Positions 1 through 9,261 are shown, numbered from the stretch's first letter. The stretch is 64,000 nt of DNA from JAXGYX01 sp040772065 (GCA_040772065.1 JAXGYX010000001.1:682001-746000); one strand, 5' to 3'. Notes: generated from the sequence alone by a model not told the origin. Numbers and translations are program-made.

Positions 1-847
1 TTGGGTATTGGCGGACAAAGTCCACGTCCTGCAAGCCACCTTCAAATTCTCCGGTTCGCACATCCAATATGGAAAACAAACTCCCTTGAGAGGTGTTGTC
101 CACTTCCTTTGAGGTTGAGTTGCCAAAACGGATCAAGCCGCGACAGACGGGATTTTCCTCTCCGGGCTTCATGATGGCGATCACCCTCATCGAGTTGGCG
201 GTTTTGGGATAGATCCTCGCGAGTTCTTCACAGGGTGTCAGGTATTCGGAGAACAAATAATTCTTCAACGAGCCGATGAAGTTGAGGGTGTCAGCCTCGC
301 TGTAAGATTCTCCGTTGATCACGATCCCCGACCGCTCCGACCAGGACAGGTGATAGAATCCGACCCCTTCGGAACCGATCAGCATTTTAACCGCCAAATG
401 TCGCTTGTCCTTTAACAACCGCACAATCGCCGTGGCGTTCGGCTCGACATCGACCGGCGCGTCGGGCAAGGCGTAAAACCGCCCCTCCTGATTCGAAAAA
501 TAATAATACTCAGGAAGATATTCGCGGAAGGGACCCAGCACATAATAGAAGGTCAGCTTGTCATCGATCCATTTACTATACTGATTGTTATAGGGAAATC
601 CCCAAAAAAATTCCAGGTCGCTGATATAGTCACGGTAATTCTCCTCGGTCAGTCCGTACAAAGCGACACGGTCGGAAGAGAAACCACGCTCATGCGCCCA
701 GCGCTTGACCTCGTCTCCGGTGGACCGGTTTTCCGTCAAATCGGTTCGCAGCTGTCGCCGGTAATCCTCATATTCCGGAAGCGACCAACCGGCCTTCGTC
801 AGCCTGCGGTCTTTCAACTTTTTTCGGACAGTCTGAAAGAAATTCAT
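1..847 (-). CDS. Sugar-transfer-associated ATP-grasp-like protein (partial, runs off left edge)
   Basis: An open frame reads leftward from an ATG at 847 to the window edge without a stop, so the C-terminus is missing; about 282 codons are visible. It begins MNFFQTVRKKLKDRRLTKAG and carries the block NNQYSKWIDDKLTFYYVLG followed by LPEYYYF, which I associate with the ATP-grasp family found beside sugar-transfer genes (ATPgrasp_ST type). The later segments HLAVKMLIGSEGVGFYHL and SMRVIAVM fit the nucleotide-binding part of that fold. A GAGGTGAA ribosome binding site lies just upstream. It is divergent from the TraX gene and sits at the edge of a polysaccharide cluster, so ligation or modification of an envelope glycan is inferred. 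Substrate unknown; the family call rests on motif memory. Confidence 0.6.
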   Translation of the reverse strand, partial: MNFFQTVRKKLKDRRLTKAGWSLPEYEDYRRQLRTDLTENRSTGDEVKRWAHERGFSSDRVALYGLTEENYRDYISDLEFFWGFPYNNQYSKWIDDKLTFYYVLGPFREYLPEYYYFSNQEGRFYALPDAPVDVEPNATAIVRLLKDKRHLAVKMLIGSEGVGFYHLSWSERSGIVINGESYSEADTLNFIGSLKNYLFSEYLTPCEELARIYPKTANSMRVIAIMKPGEENPVCRGLIRFGNSTSKEVDNTSQGSLFSILDVRTGEFEGGLQDVDFVRQYP

Positions 848-945
848 ATCTTCACCTCGTTTTGACTTATTGAATTGACTCGCTTAAATTATAGGTGGAA
901 AAAAGCAACCTGTACAGATTGTTAAATCTTAGGAAGAGGACATGG

Positions 946-1848
946 ATGAAGTGGATCGCGTTGATCTTGATGACCATTGATCATATCGCCAGTTTTGGAG
1001 TCAATGTCATCCGCCCCGAGATTGTGTTGGTGATGAGACTGCTCGGCCGTCTGGTGTTTCCCTTGTTTTGTTATCAGGCCGTGATGAGTTACCGCCGCAC
1101 CCGCACGCTCTCTCTCTATTTTTTCCGTCTGTTGTTATTTGGTCTGCTCTCACAACTGATTGTGCCCTTGGCCGGATCTCCGTTTGAGCACTATGTCTTT
1201 GGTAATGTCATCTTCACATTTTGTGTCGGCATCATGCTGCTGTTCGGCTATGACCTCGTCCGCGCCTTCTTCGAAACAAGAAAGAGAGCGGAGGGAGCGA
1301 AAGAAGGGAGCCCCACGCCCTTGCCCGGCACCTCGTCAGGCACTTCGTCAGGCGAACAGACCTGGTCGGTCGATTATCGACAAAGATGGTATGTGACGGT
1401 CAAGTCGATCACGCTGCCGGCTGAGAGCGCGCTTTGGTTCGGCATGGTGTCCATCCTGCTCGCCCTGGTTCTTACCTTTGTGATTCATCCGGACTTTAGT
1501 TATTTTGGACTCGCCGGTTTTTTATTGTTTCATATATTGGATTCGGTCGAGCGACCATTCTACGCGATTTCGGATAAAACTACAGAACGGAGAAAAATCT
1601 TTCATTTTACTTTTGGATACGTTGTGCTGAATATCGCCTGGTTTTGGATCCGCATTCTATTTTTGGATACCGATCTCCAACCGGCGCTGATTCAGCTGGT
1701 TTCACCGTTGGCTGTTTTTTTATTCCCTAAGCTGAGCAAAGCTAAAAAATCCAACGCCATTGGAAAATATTTTTTCTACATCTATTATCCTATCCATTTG
1801 TTTTTAATCATTCGTTTGTTTCTCGACCTCACACCGCCTGCTAGATAA
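946..1848 (+). CDS. TraX family membrane protein (first of two)
   Basis: Multi-pass membrane protein of 300 aa opening MKWIALILMTIDHIASFG, the typical TraX start (K-x-IA-x-x-LM-x-IDHI). The frame is open to a GTG at 895, but the ATG at 946 has the better ribosome site (AGGAAGAGG, 931-939) and gives the same N-terminus as the paralogue at 8485. A hydrophilic Ser/Thr/Glu-rich insert lies in the middle, between hydrophobic segments, and the C-terminus ends in YFFYIYYPIHLFLI, also shared with the paralogue. TraX of the F plasmid is linked to N-acetylation of pilin; chromosomal homologues in Gram-positives have no settled role. Being next to MBOAT- and SGNH-like genes, it is inferred to help modify an envelope polymer. 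Confidence 0.75.
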   Translation: MKWIALILMTIDHIASFGVNVIRPEIVLVMRLLGRLVFPLFCYQAVMSYRRTRTLSLYFFRLLLFGLLSQLIVPLAGSPFEHYVFGNVIFTFCVGIMLLFGYDLVRAFFETRKRAEGAKEGSPTPLPGTSSGTSSGEQTWSVDYRQRWYVTVKSITLPAESALWFGMVSILLALVLTFVIHPDFSYFGLAGFLLFHILDSVERPFYAISDKTTERRKIFHFTFGYVVLNIAWFWIRILFLDTDLQPALIQLVSPLAVFLFPKLSKAKKSNAIGKYFFYIYYPIHLFLIIRLFLDLTPPAR

Positions 1849-1906
1849 TGACGTCATTACTAAAATTGATGCCATTTCGCATGGGTTCAAAGTGGTGGTG
1901 ATGATT

Positions 1907-1986
1907 ATTTCGCATGATAACGTATACGAAATGAGTTATTCCTGTAACATCTGAACATTGACAGAATGGGACAAAGCGGATAAGTT
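1907..1986 (+). promoter_or_regulatory. Promoter with upstream repeats for the NlpC/P60 repeat protein
   Basis: TTGACA at 1958-1963 is followed after 17 nt by TAAGTT (1981-1986), a perfect -35 with a weak -10. Upstream, ATTTCGCATG occurs at 1874-1883 and again at 1907-1916 (33 nt apart, about three helix turns), and CGAAAT at 1927-1932 makes an inverted pair with the second copy. The weak -10 with ordered upstream repeats suggests activator control. No regulator is assigned. Confidence 0.4.
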
Positions 1987-2108
1987 TAGACTTGAGTTTG
2001 TGTAGTCAATTTTTTTATACAGAAGCTGATTTTTTATGAAAAGGAATGGCTGAATTTTTAATTGGAAAGTTGAAGGTGATGAATGCTAAAACGAGAGGGG
2101 TGTTTAGT

Positions 2109-5100
2109 TTGAAAGGTAAGTTATGGGTCGCGACCGCTGCCTCGATAGCCATTTTACTGGGCTCCAAAGGTGCGGTTAGCGCAAGTCAAGCGCCTAACGC
2201 TTCGGTCACTCAAATGACCGCGCAGGATGTGGCGGATGACGAGCTCATCGAGCAATTGGATGATGCGGATCGGCAGCTTGAATCAGCTGATTTAAGTGCC
2301 GCGGAACCCACATCGACCGCTGTCTCGATGCCAAGTCAGACGACGGGAGCGGATGAAGCGGATGAAGCGGATGAAGCGGGTGAAGCGGGTGAAGGATCAT
2401 CCGAAGATGAGTTGATCGGTGAAAGCTTGCCGGCCGAGGAACCGAGCCTTCCTGAAGGATCGGTAGCGGACGCGGAAAGCGGGGAGCCCTCCGCTTCGGA
2501 CAGCGAGGAAGATTTTTCTTTCACAGTCAGCACAGTGAGTCCGCTGACGACTCCGCAGGGCGGCTTGAAGTATTTTATCGTCGACCCCGGAAGTCTTTAC
2601 GACTCCAACAAGACGCAGACTTTTTATTTCAAAACGGAGCCGACGGATGACACGACTCCGGGTTCTCTTTACTATTTCTATTTAGTAAACGGACAAGATC
2701 GCGTGCTGCTGCACAGCAACAACCACGGCAATTTCGTTTGGGATCAAAAGACGATCGGCAAATACACCATCGAAGTGGAGCTCAGACATGGGGACGTCGT
2801 GCTGGCGACCCGCCGAGTGACCGCCGAGGTCAAGCGCGATCCCGCGCGCGCGCCGTTGCGTGTGGCGGGGACCTATGTCGACCGCACCCAGCTGGTCAAA
2901 GGTTCGTCCACTCAGTCGTCCGCCTATGTCAAAGTTGACCTGGCCGGCGGCGAGGGACCCTATAAATATAATTTTTATACCCAATACAACGGCGGAGCCT
3001 TTGTGTTGGCGCACACCAACAATCACGGTAACTACATCTTCGCGCCGTCTCAATTGGGTGACTACGTCATCCGCATCGAGGCGACCGATCAGTATGGCGA
3101 ACGAGTGACCTCGACCACACCGCGGATCAGCTATCAGGCGGTTCCGCCGCAGGTCAAATATTTTGTGACCGATCCGGCCGACGGCGTGGTGCAGATGTCC
3201 AATTATCTGTATGCGAAAACAGAGGGCGTCAGCGCCGAGCCGTTGACCTATACCTTCCGACTCGATTCCGGCGGACAGTCCACCTTGCTGGAAAGCAACT
3301 CTCATGGCAATCTCTACACCAATTTAGCGGGATTTTTGGCCGGCAGCTATCAGCTGAGGCTGGAGGTGGCCGATCAGTCCGGCGGTGTCCTGCAACTCAA
3401 TAAGAATGTGAAGATCGTGGGCCGACCGATCACGCTGAATTATTTCATCGGTTCACCGGCGAGCCAATACGATTCCAACGCCGAGGGATTCTATCTCAAG
3501 GCCGAGGCCACATCTCAAGCCTCACCGATCGAATATACCTTCTATCAGGTCGTGGGATCCAACTTGCAAAAGATTTCCGCCAATAACCATGGCAACTTGA
3601 TCTATCTGCCGAGCCTGACCGGACAGCTGACCGTCGAAGTTCAGGCCGCCAATAAGGACGGCGAGATCGCCAAGCGCAGAGTCAGCGTCAACCATATCGC
3701 GGATCCGCCGAATATCACGGCGCTGCATTTGGACCGCGCCGGCTATGTCATCGATCAGGCGAGCGACGCCTATCTCAAAGTCGACACGAATCAAGTCAAC
3801 AAAAATCTGACCTATGAATACGATATTTTGCTGCCGGATGGAACCGTGCGCACCGAAATGTCCAACACCATCGGAGCTTTGCAGTTCGCGTTCAACGAGG
3901 TCGGTCAGCACACGGTGACCGTCAGAGCGATTGACTTCCGCGGCCGCGTTTCCGAAAAATCGATCAATGTAGATGTCTTTGATAAGCTTAAACTGAATTC
4001 AATCGATCTGACTCCGGGTGACGTGGTCAAGGTGTTTGACACACTGACGATTGACGTGGACGCCACCGGAGGATATGGCAACAAGAACTACACAATCAAT
4101 TTGATTGATCAAAATGGAGTGTCCACCAAGTTGAGTGGCGGCAGCCTCCGTTCGATTAAACACAGCTTTTTGAAAACGGGCGCATACAAAATCAAGGCGA
4201 CGGTGTCGGATGGTCTGGGCAATCAAGTCACACTTTCTAAAAACATCACCGTCAACAGCAATCCGGTCATCATCACGCCTTACATTTTGCCGGGCGCGAG
4301 CCTGACTGCGAACAAGGACGCCATCTTCGGCGCATCTTTCGTCGGCGGTGGCAACGCGAATTTATACAGACAGGAGATCTACGACGCGTCATGGAATCTT
4401 CTGTACCACCAAACAAACGTTTCACGCCTGACCTGGAAACCGACCGCCACAGGCACCTATTATTACAGCGCGGTCGTGCTGGATCAGTTGACCGCTCCGT
4501 ATTTTGGCTCGACGAGCTTCACGGTCAGCGCACCATCCGCCGGACCCAAAGTCAGCGGTATGTATCTCAATCAGACAACCTTCACCGAAGATCTGGACGC
4601 CGATTTTTACGCGAACATCTCCGCCACCGGAGCGACCGAATATGATTTCTACGCGATTCGTGAGAATGAGGCGCCTCAACTGGTCCATAGCGGAACCTAC
4701 CCCGCGCTGATGCATCGCTTCTACGTGGAAGGAAAGTATGACATGGTCGTCGTCGCGAAAAATGCGTCGGGACAATACGACCTCGCGAAGAAAGCGGTCA
4801 CCGTCAAACCCAACCTGCCGATCGTCAGCAGACTGACGGTCGATACCAGCACCTACGGAGCCGACCGGACCTTGAGACTTAACACGGGTATCAAAGCCGG
4901 CACCGGCAAACCTGCGTATTCCTATCAATACACCTCGTATTCGTGGAAATATGGAGAAACCCTGGTCGCCGTCAACGTGGGATCAAACTTCTCCTATATC
5001 GACTATGATCCGGACGTCGCGGCCATCCGCGTGGTGGTAACCGATCTTTGGGGAAGACAAGGCACTTTGTTGACGCGCTTCACCTTGCCGGGTTCCTGGG

Positions 5101-5861
5101 CGGGACACAGCGGTCAGGTCACCTACGACGACAATGATTCGACCTTGGTGTTGAACTGGCAGAGCGTGCAAAACCCCACCGGTTTCGCGATTTTCAACAA
5201 CGGCGTGCTGGTTGCCGATGTCAAGGGAACGACAAGGACCTTCAGCACAAAATCACCGGCTTACGGGTCGTCTGTCGATTATCAGGTGATTCCGTACTAC
5301 AGCACGACCGGAGGCAACTATTCGACTACGGCGGTCGCGGATAAATTTACGAACGATCTGGCCTATAGCCGCGTTCAGTTCCGCAAGCTCACCGAGCTGG
5401 AACTCTTTTTGCTGAACAATCCGGGACGCAAAGCGGTCTACGATATCGCGATGGGCTCGATTGGCAAGATCCCTTATTACCTTGGCGGCAAAGCGTCCGG
5501 ACCCGGCTATGCGGCAAACAACTTTGGCTCATACGTGCGTCCCGACAAAGCGGGAGCGACCCGTAGAGGACTAAACTGTTCCGGCTATGTCGAGTGGGTG
5601 TTCTGGACGGCGGGCTACGGAGGCTATGACACCGGAGACTGGTCCTGGACCTCGCCGATGATGGCCAACTCCAAGACCATCAGCGCCAGTCAACTGCTGC
5701 CGGGCGACCTTGGATTTAAAGAGGGATACGGAAGCTACAGCAACCATGTCGGTATTTACCTGGGCAATGGACTGTGGGCACATCTGCCGTCCCCCGGAAC
5801 CTGGGTCCTGCTGAACAGTCCGACTTACTGGACTTATTTCCGCAGACCTAGAATGTGGTGA
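2109..5861 (+). CDS. Large secreted repeat protein with C-terminal NlpC/P60 peptidase
   Basis: About 1,250 aa, secreted. A signal peptide (KLWVATAASIAILLGSKGAVSASQ) is followed by an acidic low-complexity region that includes DEADEADEAGEAGE from 9-bp tandem repeats near 2350-2395. Then come several repeats of about 95 aa, each with an N-x-HGN block (NNHGNFVW, NNHGNYIF, NSHGNLYT, NNHGNLIY and a degenerate copy), resembling Y_Y_Y/PKD-like beta domains. The C-terminus is an NlpC/P60 domain: Cys in GLNCSGYVEW (about residue 1157) and His in NHVGIYLG (about 1213), so wall-peptide cleavage is expected. The start is uncertain: TTG at 2109 has GAGAGGGG 8 nt upstream; ATG at 2046 and 2079 are in frame. 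The same repeat architecture recurs at 14037. Confidence 0.85.
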   Translation: MKGKLWVATAASIAILLGSKGAVSASQAPNASVTQMTAQDVADDELIEQLDDADRQLESADLSAAEPTSTAVSMPSQTTGADEADEADEAGEAGEGSSEDELIGESLPAEEPSLPEGSVADAESGEPSASDSEEDFSFTVSTVSPLTTPQGGLKYFIVDPGSLYDSNKTQTFYFKTEPTDDTTPGSLYYFYLVNGQDRVLLHSNNHGNFVWDQKTIGKYTIEVELRHGDVVLATRRVTAEVKRDPARAPLRVAGTYVDRTQLVKGSSTQSSAYVKVDLAGGEGPYKYNFYTQYNGGAFVLAHTNNHGNYIFAPSQLGDYVIRIEATDQYGERVTSTTPRISYQAVPPQVKYFVTDPADGVVQMSNYLYAKTEGVSAEPLTYTFRLDSGGQSTLLESNSHGNLYTNLAGFLAGSYQLRLEVADQSGGVLQLNKNVKIVGRPITLNYFIGSPASQYDSNAEGFYLKAEATSQASPIEYTFYQVVGSNLQKISANNHGNLIYLPSLTGQLTVEVQAANKDGEIAKRRVSVNHIADPPNITALHLDRAGYVIDQASDAYLKVDTNQVNKNLTYEYDILLPDGTVRTEMSNTIGALQFAFNEVGQHTVTVRAIDFRGRVSEKSINVDVFDKLKLNSIDLTPGDVVKVFDTLTIDVDATGGYGNKNYTINLIDQNGVSTKLSGGSLRSIKHSFLKTGAYKIKATVSDGLGNQVTLSKNITVNSNPVIITPYILPGASLTANKDAIFGASFVGGGNANLYRQEIYDASWNLLYHQTNVSRLTWKPTATGTYYYSAVVLDQLTAPYFGSTSFTVSAPSAGPKVSGMYLNQTTFTEDLDADFYANISATGATEYDFYAIRENEAPQLVHSGTYPALMHRFYVEGKYDMVVVAKNASGQYDLAKKAVTVKPNLPIVSRLTVDTSTYGADRTLRLNTGIKAGTGKPAYSYQYTSYSWKYGETLVAVNVGSNFSYIDYDPDVAAIRVVVTDLWGRQGTLLTRFTLPGSWAGHSGQVTYDDNDSTLVLNWQSVQNPTGFAIFNNGVLVADVKGTTRTFSTKSPAYGSSVDYQVIPYYSTTGGNYSTTAVADKFTNDLAYSRVQFRKLTELELFLLNNPGRKAVYDIAMGSIGKIPYYLGGKASGPGYAANNFGSYVRPDKAGATRRGLNCSGYVEWVFWTAGYGGYDTGDWSWTSPMMANSKTISASQLLPGDLGFKEGYGSYSNHVGIYLGNGLWAHLPSPGTWVLLNSPTYWTYFRRPRMW

Positions 5862-5894
5862 CGACTGAGTTTTAACTGAATAACGATTTATGGA

Positions 5895-5957
5895 AACAAG
5901 TCCATGAATGACCCGAGTCGGGTGAAGTCGACGATAGTGGTGATTCATGGACTTGTT
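5895..5957. repeat. 15-bp perfect inverted repeat with nested palindrome upstream of the MBOAT-like gene
   Basis: AACAAGTCCATGAAT (5895-5909) is exactly complementary to 5943-5957. The 33-nt spacer contains ACCCGA-G-TCGGGT (5911-5923), a second perfect stem. It lies 33 bp after the stop of the NlpC/P60 gene and about 54 bp before the likely MBOAT start. It may be a terminator without a U-tract, an RNA regulatory structure or an operator. The in-frame ATG at 5904 lies inside this repeat, which is why I prefer ATG 6012 as the gene start. Confidence 0.6.
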
Positions 5958-6011
5958 ATTGGCATAAATGATGATTCATTGTGCCGTTTACAAGGAATAT
6001 CAATACGCGTT

Positions 6012-7445
6012 ATGGCAATCGTCTCTCCGATCTTTATATTGTTTATCGTCGTCGCGAGTGTGCAACACTATGTGCTGCCCCGCGCGCTGCGAACCCCTTT
6101 TTTATTTTTGTCCGGCCTCGTTTTCGCGGCTTTGATTAATCTATATGGAGCCCTGTTCCTGCTGATCTCAATGACCCTGGCATTCGCCTTCGGGCGTGCG
6201 GTCGGCGCAGCCAAATCGCCGAACGGACGGCGCCTGATGTTGACCGTTTTAATTTTGATCGAGCTGTCCGGACTGCTTTTTTTCAAGATTTATCGTCTGT
6301 TTATCGAGCCGGTGCGCATCTCGTTTGGTCCCCAGACATCCGACATCCTGGACTTTATGTTGCCTGTCGGAATATCATTTTACGCGCTGCGATCGATTTT
6401 ATATGTATTGTCAGTCTATCGCTCGGCACAAAACATGGAGACCAATTTTTTTGTGGTTGGCAGCTATGTCGGCATGTATCCCTTTCAAATCGCCGGTCCG
6501 ATTTACTCCCCTGAACAGATGATCCGGCAGATCAAACGCGCCGCGCGACCGAGCGAAAGGCGTGTCAGAATTGGTCTGCGTGAGATGGCGCGGGGATTGT
6601 TTGAGAAAATCATTCTGGCGAACACCTTTGGCCACCTTGCTCAGTTTATAATTCAAGAAGATCAATTGATTCACTATGAGGCGATCAGTGTATCTGTGCT
6701 GACCGCCTTTGTGCTGTACATCGATATCCTGGCGTACCTGCATATCGCGGGCGGCATGGCGCTGCTGCTTGGCTTTCGCAAGGTCCCGGATCGTAGGACC
6801 AAGAACCCGGTCCCGCTCGTCCCGTTTGCCCTCCAAACAACCTCCACGCCACAGGCGCTGCTGACCTGCCTGCTGTTTTCACTGTGGCTTGGATTGTCCG
6901 ACCTGTTTTTGGTGGGCGTCGCCTTATTCTGCGCGCCGTCTCTCATCCGCGGTATAGGGCGCCGCATCGGTGCCAAAACGGATCGGTCTGTGACAAAGGT
7001 CAGGCAAGGTGGTGGCGAAGTTGGCGCGACTCTTTTTCGCGGTCTGCGCGCCGGCGCGGTCCGGCTTTACCTGTCGCTGGCCGCAACCTTTTTTTGGCTC
7101 AAAGATTGGCGCCAAGTTTCGGACTTCTTGGCAAAAATGTTTGCTTTTGGAGGATTGCGGAAGGTAATCTCCGATTTTAACAATATTTTTTATTTCGCCT
7201 ATCAAAATCTGGAAATCATCCCGGCACTGTTTAAATACTCGGCCTTGCTCGGACTTGCCGTCTGGATCGTCACGCAAGTTCGGGTCCATTATAAGAGAAA
7301 AAACCGCATGAGAACGCTGCGTGAAAATAAGTGCACGGGATCGTTTGTCCCAGCTGTTTTATTGATTGTTTGGTTGATGGCTTCGTACTGGGTGGAATGG
7401 TCTTTGTTTGGCGAAAGCTACCCATTTTTGTTGATTCGATTTTGA
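6012..7445 (+). CDS. MBOAT-like membrane protein lacking canonical catalytic motifs
   Basis: Multi-pass protein of about 477 aa with clear MBOAT (DltB/AlgI type) landmarks: PVGISFYALRSILYVLSVYR, then GMYPFQIAGPIYSPEQMIRQIK, then YIDILAYLHIAGGMALLLGF, and the C-terminal FGESYPFLLIRF. Normal MBOATs follow the middle motif with a FWxRWHxSLS block of about 60 residues and later an LWHG histidine. Here the RWHxSLS block is absent and the equivalent of LWHG reads SLWLGLSD. The protein therefore looks like an intact reading frame with a non-canonical or lost acyltransferase centre. It is followed 8 bp later by an SGNH-like gene, the usual MBOAT partner. An upstream in-frame ATG exists at 5904, inside an inverted repeat. 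Confidence 0.7.
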   Translation: MAIVSPIFILFIVVASVQHYVLPRALRTPFLFLSGLVFAALINLYGALFLLISMTLAFAFGRAVGAAKSPNGRRLMLTVLILIELSGLLFFKIYRLFIEPVRISFGPQTSDILDFMLPVGISFYALRSILYVLSVYRSAQNMETNFFVVGSYVGMYPFQIAGPIYSPEQMIRQIKRAARPSERRVRIGLREMARGLFEKIILANTFGHLAQFIIQEDQLIHYEAISVSVLTAFVLYIDILAYLHIAGGMALLLGFRKVPDRRTKNPVPLVPFALQTTSTPQALLTCLLFSLWLGLSDLFLVGVALFCAPSLIRGIGRRIGAKTDRSVTKVRQGGGEVGATLFRGLRAGAVRLYLSLAATFFWLKDWRQVSDFLAKMFAFGGLRKVISDFNNIFYFAYQNLEIIPALFKYSALLGLAVWIVTQVRVHYKRKNRMRTLRENKCTGSFVPAVLLIVWLMASYWVEWSLFGESYPFLLIRF

Positions 7446-7453
7446 GGAGTGTC

Positions 7454-8437
7454 ATGAAAAAAAGTAGAGGCCTGACCCTTTTATTACTCAAAGGAGCTGC
7501 GGTGCTGATCTGCTCCGTTCTTCTGTTGAATTCTTTGGTCCATCATTTGATGGTTTGCTTACCCGAGCGCGATCCTCGTACGCTCAATGCCGTGTTTGGC
7601 CAACAATATGTGTACCTGCGATCCTTGGATGATCACGAAGCCAAAGTCATTGTCTGTGGAGATTCGTCTTTGGCGTATAGTTTTGATCCGGATTTATTTG
7701 CGCTGAGAACAGGATATAATACCGCTATGATGGGTGTTTACTCCAACTTAGGATCGGTGCCCTGGGAGGTGGCGCTGACCGAAGCAAAGGAAGGGGACAT
7801 TCTTATTTTGGCTTTCAACTATTCGATGTGGATGCGGGACACGACAATAAACGCCGACGTTCTTTCGGCGTTTCAGGCAAACCCCGAATGTATTTGGAAG
7901 GTGTTTCCAAATAGACGCTTGGAGCTGTTGTCCAACTTGCCTCAATATCTGGACATTCAATATCATCCATCCGCAGAGTCGGAGAACGAATATGGCGAGG
8001 AGATGGTGGAAGGATACTATTCCGCCGAAGTCTTCGCTGAAGGAAAGCTACAGGTTCACCCACAAGAATGCGTGATAGCCGACCCGTTTGAACCTGAGCG
8101 ATATGGTGTCTATGATTTTTCGCTCTATATGGTCGATGAGAAGATGATTGACTACGTTCAGAAATTCTCCCGGCGCGCCATGTTGAAAGGGGTTGATCTG
8201 TTGATTTCCTTCCCGCCAATTTTGGATGAGGCGGTCATCAGCGATGAGGCCTCACAAATCGCATTTGGCGAGGGTATCGCGTTTGACACCGGTGTGACAA
8301 CGATATCCTCACCGGCGGACTATGTTTTCCCCCGGGTGTGCATGTATGACACCATCTATGATTGCAATACCGATGGGATTGAGCGACGCACCAGACAGCT
8401 GGCGGACGATCTGAACGTCTATCTCAACAAAAAGTGA
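7454..8437 (+). CDS. SGNH-hydrolase-like membrane-anchored protein (MBOAT partner)
   Basis: 327 aa with one N-terminal membrane anchor, then an SGNH/DltD-like fold: VIVCGDSSLAYSFDPDLF contains the GDS nucleophile block and GVYSNLGSVPWEVAL follows. The ATG at 7454 has GAGGAG at 7444-7449. In the C-terminal catalytic region MYDTIYDCNTDGIERRT, homologues as I recall them read DTxYHLNxxG; here the expected His position is Asp. Together with the neighbouring MBOAT-like protein it would normally transfer acyl groups to an extracellular polymer. Loss of the His suggests a binding or adaptor role instead. That is inferred from one sequence without an alignment. Confidence 0.6.
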   Translation: MKKSRGLTLLLLKGAAVLICSVLLLNSLVHHLMVCLPERDPRTLNAVFGQQYVYLRSLDDHEAKVIVCGDSSLAYSFDPDLFALRTGYNTAMMGVYSNLGSVPWEVALTEAKEGDILILAFNYSMWMRDTTINADVLSAFQANPECIWKVFPNRRLELLSNLPQYLDIQYHPSAESENEYGEEMVEGYYSAEVFAEGKLQVHPQECVIADPFEPERYGVYDFSLYMVDEKMIDYVQKFSRRAMLKGVDLLISFPPILDEAVISDEASQIAFGEGIAFDTGVTTISSPADYVFPRVCMYDTIYDCNTDGIERRTRQLADDLNVYLNKK

Positions 8438-8484
8438 ATCTTGCGGTTTTTGAAGTGGAGCGACTGTGAAAGGAGCGCGTCATA

Positions 8485-9261
8485 ATGAAATGGATTGCCT
8501 TGATCATGGGCACCTTGTACCAGATCACGCATTTTTTACCTGAGATTTCTCCACTTTGGCTGAGCGCCACCGGCCGGGTGTTCGGCCCGATCTCTTTTGC
8601 GCTGTTCGCCTACCAAAGTGTCGTCAGCTGCAGAAAGACACGCTCGCTCGCCGCCTATTTTTTTCGTTTGGCAGGTGTCGCCACTGTCACCCAAATTATC
8701 CTTGAGCGGGTCATGGCGATCACCGGTTTTGAAATGTCTCCGAATATATTGATCACATATTGTCTGGGCATTATGATGTCGGTTGGTTTGGATCTGTGTG
8801 TGGCCGGATTAAAAAAAGAAGAAGGTGACCGGCCAATCAAAGTTCACGAACTAACGATGTCCCGCAAGCAAAGTCTGTACTTGGGCGCATCTTTGATGGT
8901 CATGTCCGGGGCGTTGACCTTGGCGATCAGTCCGACCTACAGTTATTACGGCGTGCTGACTTATCTGGTGTTGCATGTCATCGATCAATATGAAAACCGG
9001 GAACTCGCCGCGGGAAAACCACAACCCGGCAACTCGGCCACACGATTTTGGGTCAGCATGACAAGTGTCAATCTTCTCTGGATCGCCTACAATCTTTATA
9101 CGGGTTTGCTGATTCCCGAAGACGCGATCGTCTATTTATTCTCTGTGGCGGCGGTGCCGGCATTTTCGCGGATTGCAAAAGAAAAGGAGAGCAGAGCGGT
9201 GGAAAAATGGTTTTTCTATCTCTATTATCCTTTGCATTTTTTGGCTTTTTTGCTGGTATAG
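8485..9261 (+). CDS. TraX family membrane protein (second copy)
   Basis: 258-aa multi-pass protein starting MKWIALIMGTLYQ, preceded by AAAGGAG. It shares the layout of the protein at 946: the RKTRSLAAYFFRL segment, SYYGVLTYLVLHVID and the ending KWFFYLYYPLHFLAF. In the first helix the usual DH pair of TraX (MTIDHI in the first copy) is replaced by LYQITHF, so the copies may differ in function. It lies directly after the MBOAT/SGNH pair on the same strand, 47 bp downstream, and probably belongs to the same transcription unit. Envelope acylation is inferred from context only. Confidence 0.7.
   Translation: MKWIALIMGTLYQITHFLPEISPLWLSATGRVFGPISFALFAYQSVVSCRKTRSLAAYFFRLAGVATVTQIILERVMAITGFEMSPNILITYCLGIMMSVGLDLCVAGLKKEEGDRPIKVHELTMSRKQSLYLGASLMVMSGALTLAISPTYSYYGVLTYLVLHVIDQYENRELAAGKPQPGNSATRFWVSMTSVNLLWIAYNLYTGLLIPEDAIVYLFSVAAVPAFSRIAKEKESRAVEKWFFYLYYPLHFLAFLLV

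Noticed and set aside
2682..3305. 207-codon minus-strand open frame inside the NlpC/P60 repeat protein gene
   Set aside because: Opposite a clear repeat-containing gene; no motifs.
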